From an uncultured Thiodictyon sp. (GTDB lineage Bacteria > Pseudomonadota > Gammaproteobacteria > Chromatiales > Chromatiaceae), in contig NZ_CAJAXH010000196.1 in assembly GCF_903946935.1 (NCBI RefSeq), forward strand, positions 1 through 64,000: a stretch of 64,000 nt of DNA, given 5' to 3'. Below the pieces are notes generated by a model. It had not been told where the DNA came from. It searched no databases and worked only from the letters and a program-made list of their open reading frames with translations. Position 1 is the stretch's first letter. Each line of letters begins with the position of its first letter. Below are positions 1 to 9,964 of this stretch, piece after piece. A program made the translations under genes and the position numbers.

Positions 1-2
1 AC

Positions 3-101
3 GACCTTTGCCAGAAAATCAAAAACTTCATCGACTATTTCAACAAGACAATGGCCAAACCATTCCGCTGGACCTACCAAGGCAAGCCGTTGGCAGCCTA
101 G
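3..101 (+). pseudogene. IS630-family transposase, C-terminal end (cut by window edge)
   Basis: The open frame enters from the left edge and encodes the last 32 residues of a protein, ending at TAG. The tail contains FIDYFNKTMAKPFRWTYQGK, which resembles the extreme C-terminus of IS630/Tc1-like DDE transposases (Phe-rich stretch followed by KPF-W-TY-GK and a short end). Whether the upstream part is intact cannot be seen, so it may be a complete insertion sequence or a remnant. No terminal inverted repeat could be assigned with confidence in the 30 bases between this stop and the fbp stop codon. Confidence 0.6.
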
Positions 102-135
102 CTTGACATGGTCCGAGCACTTTCATCCTGCGGTA

Positions 136-2115
136 CTAGTCGAGCCGGTGCTCCTTGATCAACCCCTCGCGATAGGCATGCAACAGCGCATGCAATTCGT
201 CGATTTCTTCCTGGATTTCGCGCCCGCGGTCGGTGTCGCCGATCAGCATCCGGCGCGGATAGGTGTGGATCACCTCGATCTCGGTGTCGATATCGAGCTC
301 CTCCGATACCGCCTTATCAGTCGTTTCAAATGGTTGGTGGGCCGCCAGCAACAGATAGCGCGAATTGGAAATCAGCGTATAACCGGCAATACCGGTCTCC
401 TTCTGATAGGCGCGCGAGAAGCCGCCGTCGATGACGATCAGCTTGCCGTTGGCCTTGATCGGCCGCTCGCCCTTGACCACCTTGACCGGCACATGGCCGT
501 TGATGATGCAGCCGTGATCCGGGTCCAGGCCGAATTCGACGAGAATCTTGCGGGCGCTGTCTTCATTGTCGCGCAACGAGTAATAGGGGTTGCGCCGTTC
601 GGCGTGCGTCGCCTTATCGGTGAGAAAATAGCGCTCAAAGGTGGCCATCTTCTCCTTGCCGAACAGCGGCGACTGGGGCGCGCACCACAGAAACCACATG
701 ACATCCATGCCGTATTGCTTCTGCGCCGGGTTATCGATATCGAAATAACCCTGCCGGGCGAGCCGGTCGACCCGGTCGAGAAAGGCCCGGCCGGTGAATG
801 ACTCACCGTCGACATTGAATGCGCGGAACTCGCCATCGTCGTTCATGGCAACGCAGCCGTGATAGAGCAGATTGCCGTCGTGGACCAGATACAGGCTGCC
901 CTTGGCAAAGAGGAAACGGGTGTGCTGCTGGAGCTTGCGGCTATTGACAAAGGACTGCCGCAGCTTGTGGATCACCGCGCGTTCTTCGGGCGTCAACACA
1001 TCGGGGTTAGCCGGATCGATCGTCGGAAACAGGGTATCGAGCAGCGGGTGTTCCACCCCATCCAGGGTGATCACCCCGCGCGCATAGTCGATCTTATCGA
1101 GCAACAGGCGGTCATTCATCAGATAGTGCGGGCGGCGCTTGATCGCCTGGCTCTCCAGCTTGAACTGGATAATGGCGATGGCCTTCTGCATCTGTGCCAA
1201 CAGCCGGACTTCTTGGCTGGTAAAGCTGTGGTCCTTGGGCAGCTTGGGACTGAACAAGGCGCAGGGGTCGTCGCGGTAGTTTTCAAGCGCGAACGAGGCC
1301 AATGGCAGCATACTGATGCCATAGCCATTTTCCAGCGTCTCCATGTTGCCGTAGCGCAGACTGAAGCGGATCACGTTGGCGATACAGGCATCGCTGCCGG
1401 CCGCCGCGCCCATCCACAGGATATCGTGATTGCCCCACTGGATGTCGACCTGGTGGTATTGCATCAGCGAGTCGAGAATGATGTGGGCACCCGGGCCGCG
1501 ATCGTAAATGTCGCCGATGATATGCAGCTTGGCCACCGCCAGGCGCTGAATCAGCTCGGCCAGCGCGGTGATGAAGGTGAGTGTGCTGCCGGTGGCGACG
1601 ATGGTATCGATCTGGCTGCGGTAATAGGCCGCCTTGGACTCGACACCCTCCTGGTCGTACAGCAGCTCCTCGATGGTTTCGGCCACGTGACTGTGCAGAA
1701 AGTTGCGCACCGTCTCGCGGCGAAACTTGGCAGTGAGGCTGCGACAGAACTTCACCAGACGAATCAGCGTCAGCCGACTCCATTCGTCCTTGTCGGGCAC
1801 CGACTGCAACATCAGTGGCGCCTTCAATTCGGGATAATAGATCAGCGTCGCCAGATTGCGCCGTTCCGACTTGGTCATCGCATTGCCGAACATATCGTCG
1901 ATCTTGCGCCAGATCGACCCGGCACCATTACGGACCACGTGCCCGAAGGCCTCGTGCTCACCGTGTACGTCAGAGAGGAAATGCTCAGTCCCCTTGGGCA
2001 GCTGCAGCAGGGCCGTCAGGTTGATGATGGCCGTGGAGGCCGCCTGGATCGACGGGTGTTTTTCCGCTAACAGGTTCAGGTATTTGAGCGAGAGATCGGG
2101 GGCTGGCTTGGACAT
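136..2115 (-). CDS. fbp: Fructose-1,6-bisphosphatase class III
   Basis: This 659-residue protein hydrolyses fructose 1,6-bisphosphate to fructose 6-phosphate in gluconeogenesis (and in the Calvin cycle of autotrophs), in the cytoplasm. The length and metallophosphatase signature fit class III FBPases: DVHGE at residues 49-53, GDIYDRG at 201-207 and GNHD at 228-231 are the dimetal ligands of the calcineurin-like phosphoesterase fold, and INGHVPVK near the C-terminus supplies a further His. The family is best known from Firmicutes, so its presence here, beside a transposase tail, may reflect horizontal transfer (inference). It is divergent from the hsdM operon and shares a 347-bp intergenic region with it. 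Confidence 0.93.
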   Translation of the reverse strand: MSKPAPDLSLKYLNLLAEKHPSIQAASTAIINLTALLQLPKGTEHFLSDVHGEHEAFGHVVRNGAGSIWRKIDDMFGNAMTKSERRNLATLIYYPELKAPLMLQSVPDKDEWSRLTLIRLVKFCRSLTAKFRRETVRNFLHSHVAETIEELLYDQEGVESKAAYYRSQIDTIVATGSTLTFITALAELIQRLAVAKLHIIGDIYDRGPGAHIILDSLMQYHQVDIQWGNHDILWMGAAAGSDACIANVIRFSLRYGNMETLENGYGISMLPLASFALENYRDDPCALFSPKLPKDHSFTSQEVRLLAQMQKAIAIIQFKLESQAIKRRPHYLMNDRLLLDKIDYARGVITLDGVEHPLLDTLFPTIDPANPDVLTPEERAVIHKLRQSFVNSRKLQQHTRFLFAKGSLYLVHDGNLLYHGCVAMNDDGEFRAFNVDGESFTGRAFLDRVDRLARQGYFDIDNPAQKQYGMDVMWFLWCAPQSPLFGKEKMATFERYFLTDKATHAERRNPYYSLRDNEDSARKILVEFGLDPDHGCIINGHVPVKVVKGERPIKANGKLIVIDGGFSRAYQKETGIAGYTLISNSRYLLLAAHQPFETTDKAVSEELDIDTEIEVIHTYPRRMLIGDTDRGREIQEEIDELHALLHAYREGLIKEHRLD

Positions 2116-2462
2116 GGGATGGTTGGGCTCACTGACATGCGGTCTGGACGAGTATCTGACGCCCTATTTTCACCCCCGCGGGGCCTGGGGACCAGCGCAA
2201 CCGTTCCCCGGCCAGCGCCCATTGTGCGGATTTTGCCCCAGCACCCCGTGGGAGCGGTCTTCCGCCGCGACCGGACCTGGCCGGCTACCTGAGGCATCGC
2301 CTCGCGGCCGGAGGCCGCTCCCACGGGCAAGGTTCAACTTCCGGGATGCCCGATGTTCCTTCCAGAATAGTCACACGTGCGGGCTCCGTGGTAACGTCTG
2401 CCGGTTTAGGTTAACAGACGCTGATAGTCCCAGCCCGGCGCTAGCCCGACCCAGGAAAAATC
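2116..2462. other. Divergent intergenic region between fbp and hsdM
   Basis: No gene is supported in this 347-bp stretch. It holds a long inverted repeat at 2245-2327 (separate entry) and a smaller dyad, CGTCTG at 2395-2400 and CAGACG at 2415-2420 with a 14-base spacer, placed about 45 bases upstream of the hsdM start where an operator would be expected. A ribosome binding site AGGA lies 7-8 bases before the hsdM ATG. No promoter hexamers can be assigned confidently. Confidence 0.5.
2245..2327. repeat. Intergenic inverted repeat (REP-like)
   Basis: The arms CCCGTGGGAGCGG (2245-2257) and CCGCTCCCACGGG (2315-2327) are perfect reverse complements and enclose a GC-rich interior that itself contains imperfect dyads. 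Elements with GTGGGAGCGG arms are common dispersed extragenic palindromes in gammaproteobacterial genomes. Only this copy occurs in the window in this form. Confidence 0.7.
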
Positions 2463-4007
2463 ATGAATCAGAACGGAACCGACATCGAGGCCCGCCTATG
2501 GGATGCCGCGGACGAGCTGCGGGCCAACTCCAAGCTGAAGTCCTCCGAGTACTCGGTCCCGGTCTTAGGCCTCGTCTTCCTGCGTTATGCCGACCACAAA
2601 TTTCAGGCAACCGTCAAGGAACTTGAGGGCGCCCGCAGCGGGCGGCGGCGGATCGGTCCGGCCGACTATCAGGCGCGCGGCGTGCTCTACCTGCCCGAGG
2701 TGGCGCGCTTCTCGGCCCTGATCCAGTTGCCGGAAGGGGCCAACATCGGCGCCGCCATCAACGAGGCCATGCGCGCCATCGAGTCCGACAATCCGGATCT
2801 GAAGGATGTGCTGCCCAAGACCTACAACCGCTTCGACAACGCCTTGCTCAAGGAGCTGCTCAAGACCCTGAACTCGGTCCCGATGGACCTTGAGGGGGAC
2901 GCCTTCGGCCGGATCTACGAATACTTCCTCGGTCACTTCGCCATGAGCGAGGGTCAGAAGGGCGGCGAGTTCTTCACCCCCACCGCCATCGTCCAACTCA
3001 TCGTCGCCATCATCGAGCCCTTCCACGGCCGCATCTTCGACCCCGCCTGTGGCTCCGGCGGCATGTTCGTACAGAGCGCCCGTTTTGTCGCCGAGCACCA
3101 GAAGAACCCCAGCGCGGAACTCTCCGTGTTCGGACAGGAAAAAGTCGGCGAGACCGTGCGCCTGGGCAAGATGAACCTGGCCGTCCACGGCCTGGCCGGC
3201 GACATCCGCCAGGGCAACGCCTATTACGAAGACCTGCACGACTCCACCGGCCGCTTCGACTTCGTGATGGCCAATCCGCCATTCAACGTCGACCGGGTGG
3301 ACAAGGAGCGGCTCAAGGACGACCCGCGCTTCCCCTTCGCCCTGCCCCGCACCGACAACGCCAATTACCTCTGGATTCAGCTCTTCTACAGCGCGCTGAA
3401 CGCCCAGGGCCGTGCCGGCTTCGTCATGGCCAACTCCGCCTCCGACGCCCGCGGCTCGGAGCTTGCGATCCGCAAAGAGCTCATCCAGTCCGGCGTGGTC
3501 GACACCATGGTCGCGGTCGGCTCCAACTTCTTCTACACCGTCACCCTGCCCTGCACACTCTGGTTCTTCGACCGTGCCGACAGCGACATCCGCGAGGGCG
3601 TGCTCTTCATCGACGCCCGGCACCTCTTCCGCCAGATCGACCGCGCCCACCGCGACTGGACCCCGGCGCAGATCGAGTTTCTGGCGAACATTGCGCGGCT
3701 GCACCGCGGCGAGGCGGCCGAGAACCTGCACGACAGCGCCGACCCGATCGCCGAGCATTTCCCTGATCGCCGGTATGCCGATGTGGCCGGCCTGTGCAAG
3801 GTCGCGACGCTGGCCGAGATCGAGGCCCAGGGCTGGAGCCTGAACCCCGGACGCTATGTCGGCGTAGCCGCCCGTGCCGAGGAAGACTTCGACTTCAAGG
3901 AGCGGCTGGAGGAGCAGAATGAGGAGTTGGAGACCTTGAACGCGGAGGCGCGGGAGTTGGAAGAGCGGATTGCGGAGAATGTGGCGAAGTTGCTGGAGGC
4001 GGAATGA
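2463..4007 (+). CDS. hsdM: Type I restriction-modification system, DNA methyltransferase subunit HsdM
   Basis: HsdM is the adenine-N6 methyltransferase of a type I R-M complex (M2S modification, R2M2S restriction). The 514-residue product has the HsdM N-terminal helical domain (about residues 5-140), the SAM-binding motif DPACGSGG at 193-200 and the catalytic motif NPPF at 271-274. Residues 470-514 form a Glu/Leu-rich predicted coiled coil typical of the S-subunit contact. The length is normal. It heads the operon hsdM, hsdS, two accessory genes and hsdR. The start ATG has an AGGA ribosome binding site. Both catalytic motifs are intact, so modification activity is expected even though hsdR is broken. 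Confidence 0.96.
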   Translation: MNQNGTDIEARLWDAADELRANSKLKSSEYSVPVLGLVFLRYADHKFQATVKELEGARSGRRRIGPADYQARGVLYLPEVARFSALIQLPEGANIGAAINEAMRAIESDNPDLKDVLPKTYNRFDNALLKELLKTLNSVPMDLEGDAFGRIYEYFLGHFAMSEGQKGGEFFTPTAIVQLIVAIIEPFHGRIFDPACGSGGMFVQSARFVAEHQKNPSAELSVFGQEKVGETVRLGKMNLAVHGLAGDIRQGNAYYEDLHDSTGRFDFVMANPPFNVDRVDKERLKDDPRFPFALPRTDNANYLWIQLFYSALNAQGRAGFVMANSASDARGSELAIRKELIQSGVVDTMVAVGSNFFYTVTLPCTLWFFDRADSDIREGVLFIDARHLFRQIDRAHRDWTPAQIEFLANIARLHRGEAAENLHDSADPIAEHFPDRRYADVAGLCKVATLAEIEAQGWSLNPGRYVGVAARAEEDFDFKERLEEQNEELETLNAEARELEERIAENVAKLLEAE

Positions 4008-4032
4008 TGCGGCCACCTAATCATCGTTCAAG

Positions 4033-4139
4033 CTCCCACGCTCCAGCGTGGGAGCAAGTCCCGACGCTCCAGCGTCCCGCGGGCATCGGGCCGCTGGAGC
4101 GGCCAAGACTGCATTCCCACGCTGGAGCGTGGGAACGAG
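4033..4139. repeat. Dispersed palindromic element (family B) between hsdM and hsdS
   Basis: The element begins with the palindrome CTCCCACG-CTCCAG-CGTGGGAG at 4033-4054 and ends with the related palindrome TTCCCACGCTGGAGCGTGGG from 4114, with the internal pieces GACGCTCCAGCGTC and GCCGCTGGAGCGGC between them. A near-identical copy lies at 32053-32147 and shorter members at 26753-26778 and 32940-32961. It sits inside an operon, between two genes that must be co-expressed, and creates a 150-base gap with strong secondary structure. Confidence 0.85.
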
Positions 4140-4161
4140 ACAAGAATATGGATTTCAAATA

Positions 4162-5469
4162 ATGAGCAAGGTATCTTCTTGGCCGAATAAAGCACTTGAG
4201 CAACACGTCGATTTGTTACCTGGCTTCGCGTTCAAGAGCAACCAGTTTACAGATGTTCCATCTGATGTGCCGCTCGTCAAAGGAGCTGATGTTCAACAGG
4301 GATATATCGATTGGGATAACTGCAAACACTGGCCAAGATCACTTACTCAAGATCTTGGTAAGTTCTGGCTGCAAGAAGGTGATGTCATTCTGGCCATGGA
4401 TCGACCCTGGATTCCATCCGGCTTGAAATGGGCGTGGATCAAGCGATCGTCACCTAAGAGTTTGCTGGTACAGCGCGTTGCGAGACTCAGAGGAAAGAAC
4501 GGCCTTTTCACAGATTATTTGCGATATCTTATCGCAAGTCCTCAGTTTACTGATTACATCCGCCCTATAGTTACCGGCGTGACTGTTCCTCATATCAGCG
4601 GAACTCAAATTCTCGGGTTCTCCTTTTATCTTCCTCCATTCACGACGCAGCAACGGATCGCCGCGATTCTTTCGGCCTATGATGACCTGATCGAGAACAA
4701 CCTGCGGCGAATCAAGATCCTGGAGGAGATGGCGCAGAACCTCTACCGTGAGTGGTTCGTCAAGTTCCGCTTTCCCGGGCATCAGCAAGTCCGCTTTACC
4801 GATTCTCCGCTCGGCAGAATTCCGGAGCAGTGGCAGGTTGCGAGCATTTCGGATATCGCCATCATACACCGAGGCCGATCCTACAAGGGTACGGAACTCG
4901 CTGACGAAGGCGGCCGACCCTTCATCAATCTCAAGTGCATGGAACGAGATGGCGGTTTTCGGTCATCCGGACTCAAGAGATACACAGGATTATTCAAGGA
5001 CACGCAAACTGTTCGTGCCGGCGAAATGGTCATGGCAATTACAGACATGACACAAGAGCGTCGCATTGTGGCCCGCGTTGGCCGGGTGTCACGCCTGGAT
5101 AGCGATTTCGGCATCCTATCGATGGATCTTGTCCGAGCAGCCAGTCGAGGCAAACTATCTGAGGCGTACTTGTACGCAATGCTTCGATGGTCCGGCTTTG
5201 CTGACGAAGTGAAGCAGCACGCAAACGGCGCAAATGTGTTGCACCTATTGCCCGATCAAATTGGAGAATACCATTTCGTCTGCCCAACGCCGGATATCGC
5301 AACTCGCTTTGAAGAAATCGTCTTGCCGATGCTTTCGCTTTCCGAGACTCTTGAGCATAGAAACACGACGCTTCGCCGCACCCGCGACCTCCTCCTCCCC
5401 CGCCTGATCTCCGGCGAGCTGGATGTATCGGACCTGGATGTCGCGGTCACCGAGGAGCCGGCGGTATGA
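4162..5469 (+). CDS. hsdS: Type I restriction-modification system, specificity subunit HsdS
   Basis: HsdS recognises the bipartite DNA target of the type I complex. The 435-residue product shows the expected two-fold layout: a first target recognition domain (about 1-150), the central conserved helical region (FTTQQRIAAILSAYDDLIEN and the following QNLYREWFVKFRFPG), a second recognition domain, and a C-terminal conserved region ending RRTRDLLLPRLISGEL. The frame is open back to 4048, but that extension reads through the family B palindromic repeat, so the ATG at 4162 is chosen. The recognition domains have visibly lower GC than hsdM, as is usual for exchanged specificity domains. The stop overlaps the next gene by four bases (ATGA). 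Confidence 0.93.
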   Translation: MSKVSSWPNKALEQHVDLLPGFAFKSNQFTDVPSDVPLVKGADVQQGYIDWDNCKHWPRSLTQDLGKFWLQEGDVILAMDRPWIPSGLKWAWIKRSSPKSLLVQRVARLRGKNGLFTDYLRYLIASPQFTDYIRPIVTGVTVPHISGTQILGFSFYLPPFTTQQRIAAILSAYDDLIENNLRRIKILEEMAQNLYREWFVKFRFPGHQQVRFTDSPLGRIPEQWQVASISDIAIIHRGRSYKGTELADEGGRPFINLKCMERDGGFRSSGLKRYTGLFKDTQTVRAGEMVMAITDMTQERRIVARVGRVSRLDSDFGILSMDLVRAASRGKLSEAYLYAMLRWSGFADEVKQHANGANVLHLLPDQIGEYHFVCPTPDIATRFEEIVLPMLSLSETLEHRNTTLRRTRDLLLPRLISGELDVSDLDVAVTEEPAV

Positions 5470-6176
5470 GCGAAATCTTCAACATTTACTGTGATGAGTC
5501 CTGCCATCTCCAACATGATCACCAGAAGGCGATGGTGCTGGGAGCCATCTGGTGCCCACTGGATAAGACGCACGAGATCGCAGTACGCCTGCGCGAGATC
5601 AAGCGGAAACATGGCATGCCGGCCCCGTTCGAGCTGAAGTGGACCAAGGTTTCACCGGCTAAGACAGCGCTCTATCTCGACCTGATCGATTACTTCTTCG
5701 ACGATGACGATCTGCATTTCCGCGCCCTGATCGTACCCGACAAGTCCAGGTTACGACATGACGCTTTTCCCGGTCAGGACCACGATGGCTGGTACTATAA
5801 GATGTATTTTGACATGCTGAAGGTTATCTTCAGACCGGATGCTCGATACCGGGTCTATGTGGATATCAAGGATACGCGCGGGGCGCGAAAGACCGCTAAA
5901 CTACACGATGTTTTGTGCAACAATATGTACGATTTTTCACGGAAAGTGATCGAGAAACTGCAATTAGTCCATTCCCATGAAATTGAACAGCTGCAGCTGG
6001 CGGACTTGCTGATTGGCGCAGTCAGCTACCTGAATCGCGGGTTAAAGGGCAATGCCGGTAAGATGGCGCTTATTGACCGCATGCAGCGGCGCTCGGGCTA
6101 CACGCTGGCCAGAACCACCCTGATGCGAGAGGAGAAGATCAACCTCTTTCGGTGGCAGGCAGCGGAGTTTCAGTGA
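5466..6176 (+). CDS. DUF3800 domain-containing protein
   Basis: The 236-residue product belongs to the DUF3800 family, predicted to have an RNase H-like fold. The expected acidic positions are visible: D10 in YCDES, D133 in YVDIKD, and D180 in QLADLLIGA, the last being the most characteristic motif of the family. DUF3800 proteins are repeatedly found in defence islands and mobile elements, but the biochemical role is unknown. The gene is translationally coupled to hsdS (ATGA overlap) and its stop overlaps the next start, so it is part of the R-M operon. No signal peptide or membrane segment is apparent. Confidence 0.85.
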   Translation: MSEIFNIYCDESCHLQHDHQKAMVLGAIWCPLDKTHEIAVRLREIKRKHGMPAPFELKWTKVSPAKTALYLDLIDYFFDDDDLHFRALIVPDKSRLRHDAFPGQDHDGWYYKMYFDMLKVIFRPDARYRVYVDIKDTRGARKTAKLHDVLCNNMYDFSRKVIEKLQLVHSHEIEQLQLADLLIGAVSYLNRGLKGNAGKMALIDRMQRRSGYTLARTTLMREEKINLFRWQAAEFQ

Positions 6177-6676
6177 TGACGAATGCGCCGAATTGGCTGC
6201 CGCCTCTGGTGCTGTTCGGGGAGCACGGCGGCGACTGGGATGCCTATCTAAACGCCATCTACGCCTATTTCAAGCAAGACTTCGTCGATAGCCAGCCGGT
6301 CTTCCAGGGACGGCGGCTCGGACTCAAGCGACACCCGCAGACCCATGGCAAAGAGGCAACCTTTTGGCACATGATTCAGGAAGGGGCAATCGAGGAGGAC
6401 CGCACGCCCGACTTTCGGCGTTGCGAGAGGATTCGTTGGCCAAGACCGATCATCGAACACGATACCGACCCCGCCGTGAAGGTTTGGCGTAACCAGCGTG
6501 GACGGGAAGAACGGGTGTGCCTGTGGTTCGAGCAGGAGAACTATCTGGTAATCCTGGCGGATCGCGGGAATTATGTTTTGCCGTGGACGGCCTATCTGGT
6601 CGAGCAGCCACACAGACAGCGTAAGCTTTTGAAAGAGTATGAGGATTATCGGCGCAGCAGGACTGGAAAAGGCTGA
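6176..6676 (+). CDS. Uncharacterised 166-aa protein of the R-M operon
   Basis: The ATG at 6176 overlaps the DUF3800 stop by one base (TGATG), which decides the start over an upstream in-frame codon. The product is basic and soluble with no membrane segment. Its C-terminal half (residues about 100-155) has the order conserved Trp-Arg, a Glu-Arg-Val-Cys-Leu-Trp strand, a YLVILADR strand, LPWTAY, and a Lys/Arg-rich helix ending KLLKEYEDYR. This loosely recalls small barnase/RelE-like nuclease folds that are common in phage and defence loci, but I do not recognise the family with certainty. Tight coupling to DUF3800 between hsdS and hsdR suggests an R-M accessory or immunity-related role (inference). 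Confidence 0.6.
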   Translation: MTNAPNWLPPLVLFGEHGGDWDAYLNAIYAYFKQDFVDSQPVFQGRRLGLKRHPQTHGKEATFWHMIQEGAIEEDRTPDFRRCERIRWPRPIIEHDTDPAVKVWRNQRGREERVCLWFEQENYLVILADRGNYVLPWTAYLVEQPHRQRKLLKEYEDYRRSRTGKG

Positions 6677-6791
6677 AGCCGCCCCGGAGGACGGCTTCGT
6701 TACTCCTTCTACGCATGGCAGATGAGCTGTTACAAGTATCTGCGCACACGGCCGACAATTCAAGCTATTTGCCCGCAAGTGAGGATGAACC

Positions 6792-9700
6792 ATGAGCCCC
6801 GCCGGCTACACCGAGGATTCACTGGTCGAGCAGCCGGCCATCGCCCTGCTGGCCGAACTGGGTTGGAGCACGGTCTGCGCCTATGGCGAATTCGACCAGG
6901 GTGCCAGCTGCCTGGGCCGGGAGACCAGGGCCGAGGTCATCCTCAAGTCCTCGCTGCGCCTGGCCCTGCTGCGGCTCAACCCGCAGGCGCCGCCCGAGGC
7001 CATCCACCAAGCCATCGAAGAAATCGCGCGCGACCGCTCGCGCCTGAGTCCCGCCGCCGCCAATCGCGAGCTTTACCAACTGCTCAAGGACGGGGTGCGG
7101 GTCCCGCTGCCCGACCCGCAGGGCGACGGCGAGACCATTGAGCTGATGCGGGTCATCGACTGGGACGCGCCGGTCAACAACGACTTTCTGCTCTGCTCCC
7201 AACTCTGGATCACCGGTGAGATGCACACCCGCCGGGCAGACCTGGTAGGCTTCGTCAACGGCCTCCCGCTGCTCTTCATCGAGCTCAAGGCGGCCATCGC
7301 CGCCTGGAGACGGCCTTTACCGGCAACCTGCGCGACTACAAGGATACGGTACCCCAACTCTTCTGGCCCAATGCATTGATCATCCTCTCCAACGGCAGCC
7401 AGAGCCGGGTGGGCAGCATCACCGCCGGCTGGGAGCACTTTGCCGAGTGGAAGAAGGTCGGCCGCGAGTCCGAGCCCGGCCGGGTGTCGCTCGAGACCAT
7501 GCTGCGCGGGGTCTGCGACCCGGTGCGCTTTCTGGACCTGGTGGAGAACTTCACACTCTTCCAGGAGGTCCCCGGCGGCTTGATCAAGCTGACGGCGAAG
7601 AACCACCAGTACCTGGGCGTCAATAATGCGATGCAGGCCCTGAGGGTCGTCCGCACCCGCGATGGCCGGCTGGGCGTGTTCTGGCATACCCAGGGCAGCG
7701 GCAAGAGTATCGCCATGCTGTTCTTTGCGCAAAAGGTGCTGCGCAAGGTCCCGGGCAACTGGACCTTCGTCATCATCACCGACCGCCAGGAGCTGGACGG
7801 GCAGATCTACAAGCACTTCGCCTCGGCGGGGGTGGTGACCGAGGGCCGCGCCCAGGCGGAAAGCAGCAAGCACCTGCGCCAGTTGCTCAGGGAGGACCAT
7901 CGCTATGTCTTCACCCTGATCCACAAGTTCCGCACCGAGCCGGGCGAGGTCCACCCGGTGCTCTCGGAGCGCCGCGATATCATCGTCATCACCGACGAGG
8001 CCCATCGCAGCCAGTACGACACCCTGGCGCTCAATATGCGCACGGCCCTGCCCAATGCCGCCTTTCTGGCCTTCACCGGCACGCCCTTGATCGTGGGCGA
8101 GGAGAAGACCAGGCAGGTCTTCGGCGATTACATCAGCGTCTATGACTTCCGCCAGTCGGTGGCGGACGGTGCGACGGTGCCGCTCTATTACGAGAACCGC
8201 ATCCCCGAGCTACAACTCACCAACGACGACCTCAACGCGGACATGGAACGCCTGCTGGAGGCGGCGGCGCTGGACCCGGCCCAGGAGGCGAAGCTGGAGC
8301 GCGAACTCGCCCGCGAGTATCACCTGCTCACCCGCGACGATCGGCTGGAGGCAGTGGCCAAGGACCTGGTGAGCCATTTCATCGGGCGCGGCTTCCAGGG
8401 CAAGGCGATGATGATCTGTATCGACAAGGCCACGGCCATTCGGATGTATGACAAGGTGAAGCGACATTGGGGCGAGCGATTGGCCGCCGCGCAGGCGCAA
8501 CTGGCCGGGGCGGACGAGGATACCCGGCGGGCGCTTGGGGAGCGTATCGCGCTACTCAAGGAAACCGACATGGCCGTGGTGGTCTCGCAAGGCCAGAATG
8601 AGATAGCGCAGATGAAAGACAAGGGACTGGACATCCGGCCACACCGCAAGCGCATGGTCGAGGAGGACCTGGAAACCCGCTTCAAAGACCCCGCGGACCC
8701 CTTCCGACTGGTCTTCGTCTGCGCCATGTGGATGACCGGCTTCGACGTACCGAGCTGTTCCACCCTTTATCTCGACAAGCCGATGCGCAATCACACCCTG
8801 ATGCAGACCATCGCCCGCGCCAACCGGGTCTACCCCGGCAAGGTGAGCGGACTGATCGTGGACTATGCGGGGGTCTTCCGCAGCCTGGAACGCGCGCTGG
8901 CCATCTATGGCGCACCGGGTGCCGACGGCGGCGGCACGGGCAAGCCAGTCGAGGACAAGGCCGCGCTGGTCGCGGCCCTGCGCCAGGTGCTGGGCGAAAC
9001 CAGTGGACTCTGTCACCAGCAGGCGGTGGACCTGGCGGCCATCCAGTCCGCCGCGGGTTTTGCCCGTATCGAGTTGCTCGACGACGCGGTGGAGGCCCTG
9101 ATCGCCACCGATGCGCTCCAGCGTCGCTATCTCGACCTGGCCAATGCGGTGCAGCGGCTCTACAAGGCCGTGCTGCCGGACCCGGCCGCGCAGGCGTTCG
9201 CCGTCGCAGTGGCGCCGGTGGCGGTCATCGCGGACAAGATGCGCGCCCTGACGCCACCGGCCGACATCTCACAGGTGATGCAGCAGGTGGAGGCGCTGCT
9301 CGACCGCTCCATCGCCACCGAGGGCTATGTGATCCACGAGGCCGGCGCGCGCCCGGGCGAGGGGCCTTGGGTGGCCCTCAGCGGGATCGACTTTGCAGCG
9401 CTGGCGCAGACCCTTCAAGACCGGCCGCCGGCGCACCCTCAACGAACGGCTCAAGGGGCAGGTGGCCCAGAAGCTCATGGCCATGGTGCGGCTCAACCGC
9501 ACGCGCATGGACTACCTGGAGGAGTTCCAGGCGCTGATCGACGCCTACAATGCCGGCAGCCTCAACGCCGAGGCGTTCTTCCAACAACTGGTGGCCTTCG
9601 CGCAGCACTTGAACGAGGAAGAGCGCCGGGGCCTGGGCGAGCAATTGGACGAGGAGGAATTGGCCCTCTTCGATCTGCTGACCAAGCCCCAGATCGACCT

Positions 9701-9962
9701 GAACGACGCCGACCGGGACAAGGTCAAGGCCACCGCCCGGGAGCTGCTGGCACAGCTTAAGGCCGGCAAGCTGGTGCTGGACTGGCGCCAGCGCCAACAG
9801 GCGCGCGCGCAGGTGCGGGTGACCATCGAGAAGCTGCTGGATCTGGGCCTGCCGCGCGCCTACACGCCCGAGCTATTCGAGGAAAAGACCAGCGCGGTGT
9901 TTCAGCATGTCTATGACGCCTATTACGGCGCCGGGCGTAGTGTGTATGCCCAGGACGCGTGA
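6792..9962 (+). pseudogene. hsdR: Type I restriction subunit HsdR, interrupted by two compensating frameshifts
   Basis: HsdR supplies the ATP-dependent translocase and nuclease of the type I complex. The coding potential runs the full family length (about 1,056 residues) but changes frame twice. The nuclease domain is read from 6792 to about 7293 and ends with the IELK motif of the PD-(D/E)xK site at 7278-7289. A missing C in the GGCC near 7292-7295 then moves the frame. The helicase continues to about 9411 with Walker A GSGKS (7694-7708), DEAH (7994-8005) and FTGTP. An extra C in ACCCTT (about 9409-9414) restores the first frame for the C-terminal helical domain. An ATG at 6792 has a GAGG ribosome binding site. 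Either the gene is inactive or both indels are assembly errors. Confidence 0.9.
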
Positions 9963-9964
9963 CC

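Noticed and set aside
859-2070. Long rightward open frame antisense to fbp
   Set aside because: It has no recognisable domain and mirrors the codon structure of fbp, which has clear metallophosphatase motifs.
2565-4016. 483-codon leftward frame antisense to hsdM
   Set aside because: It is a GC-rich shadow of the intact methyltransferase gene, with Val/Gly/Leu-rich low-complexity translation.
4048-4161. In-frame N-terminal extension of hsdS
   Set aside because: The extension is translated from the family B palindromic repeat and does not resemble any HsdS N-terminus.
7295-9411. HsdR frame change as programmed ribosomal frameshifting
   Set aside because: Neither site has a recognised slippery heptamer with a downstream structure, and two opposite shifts would be needed; mutation or sequence error is simpler.
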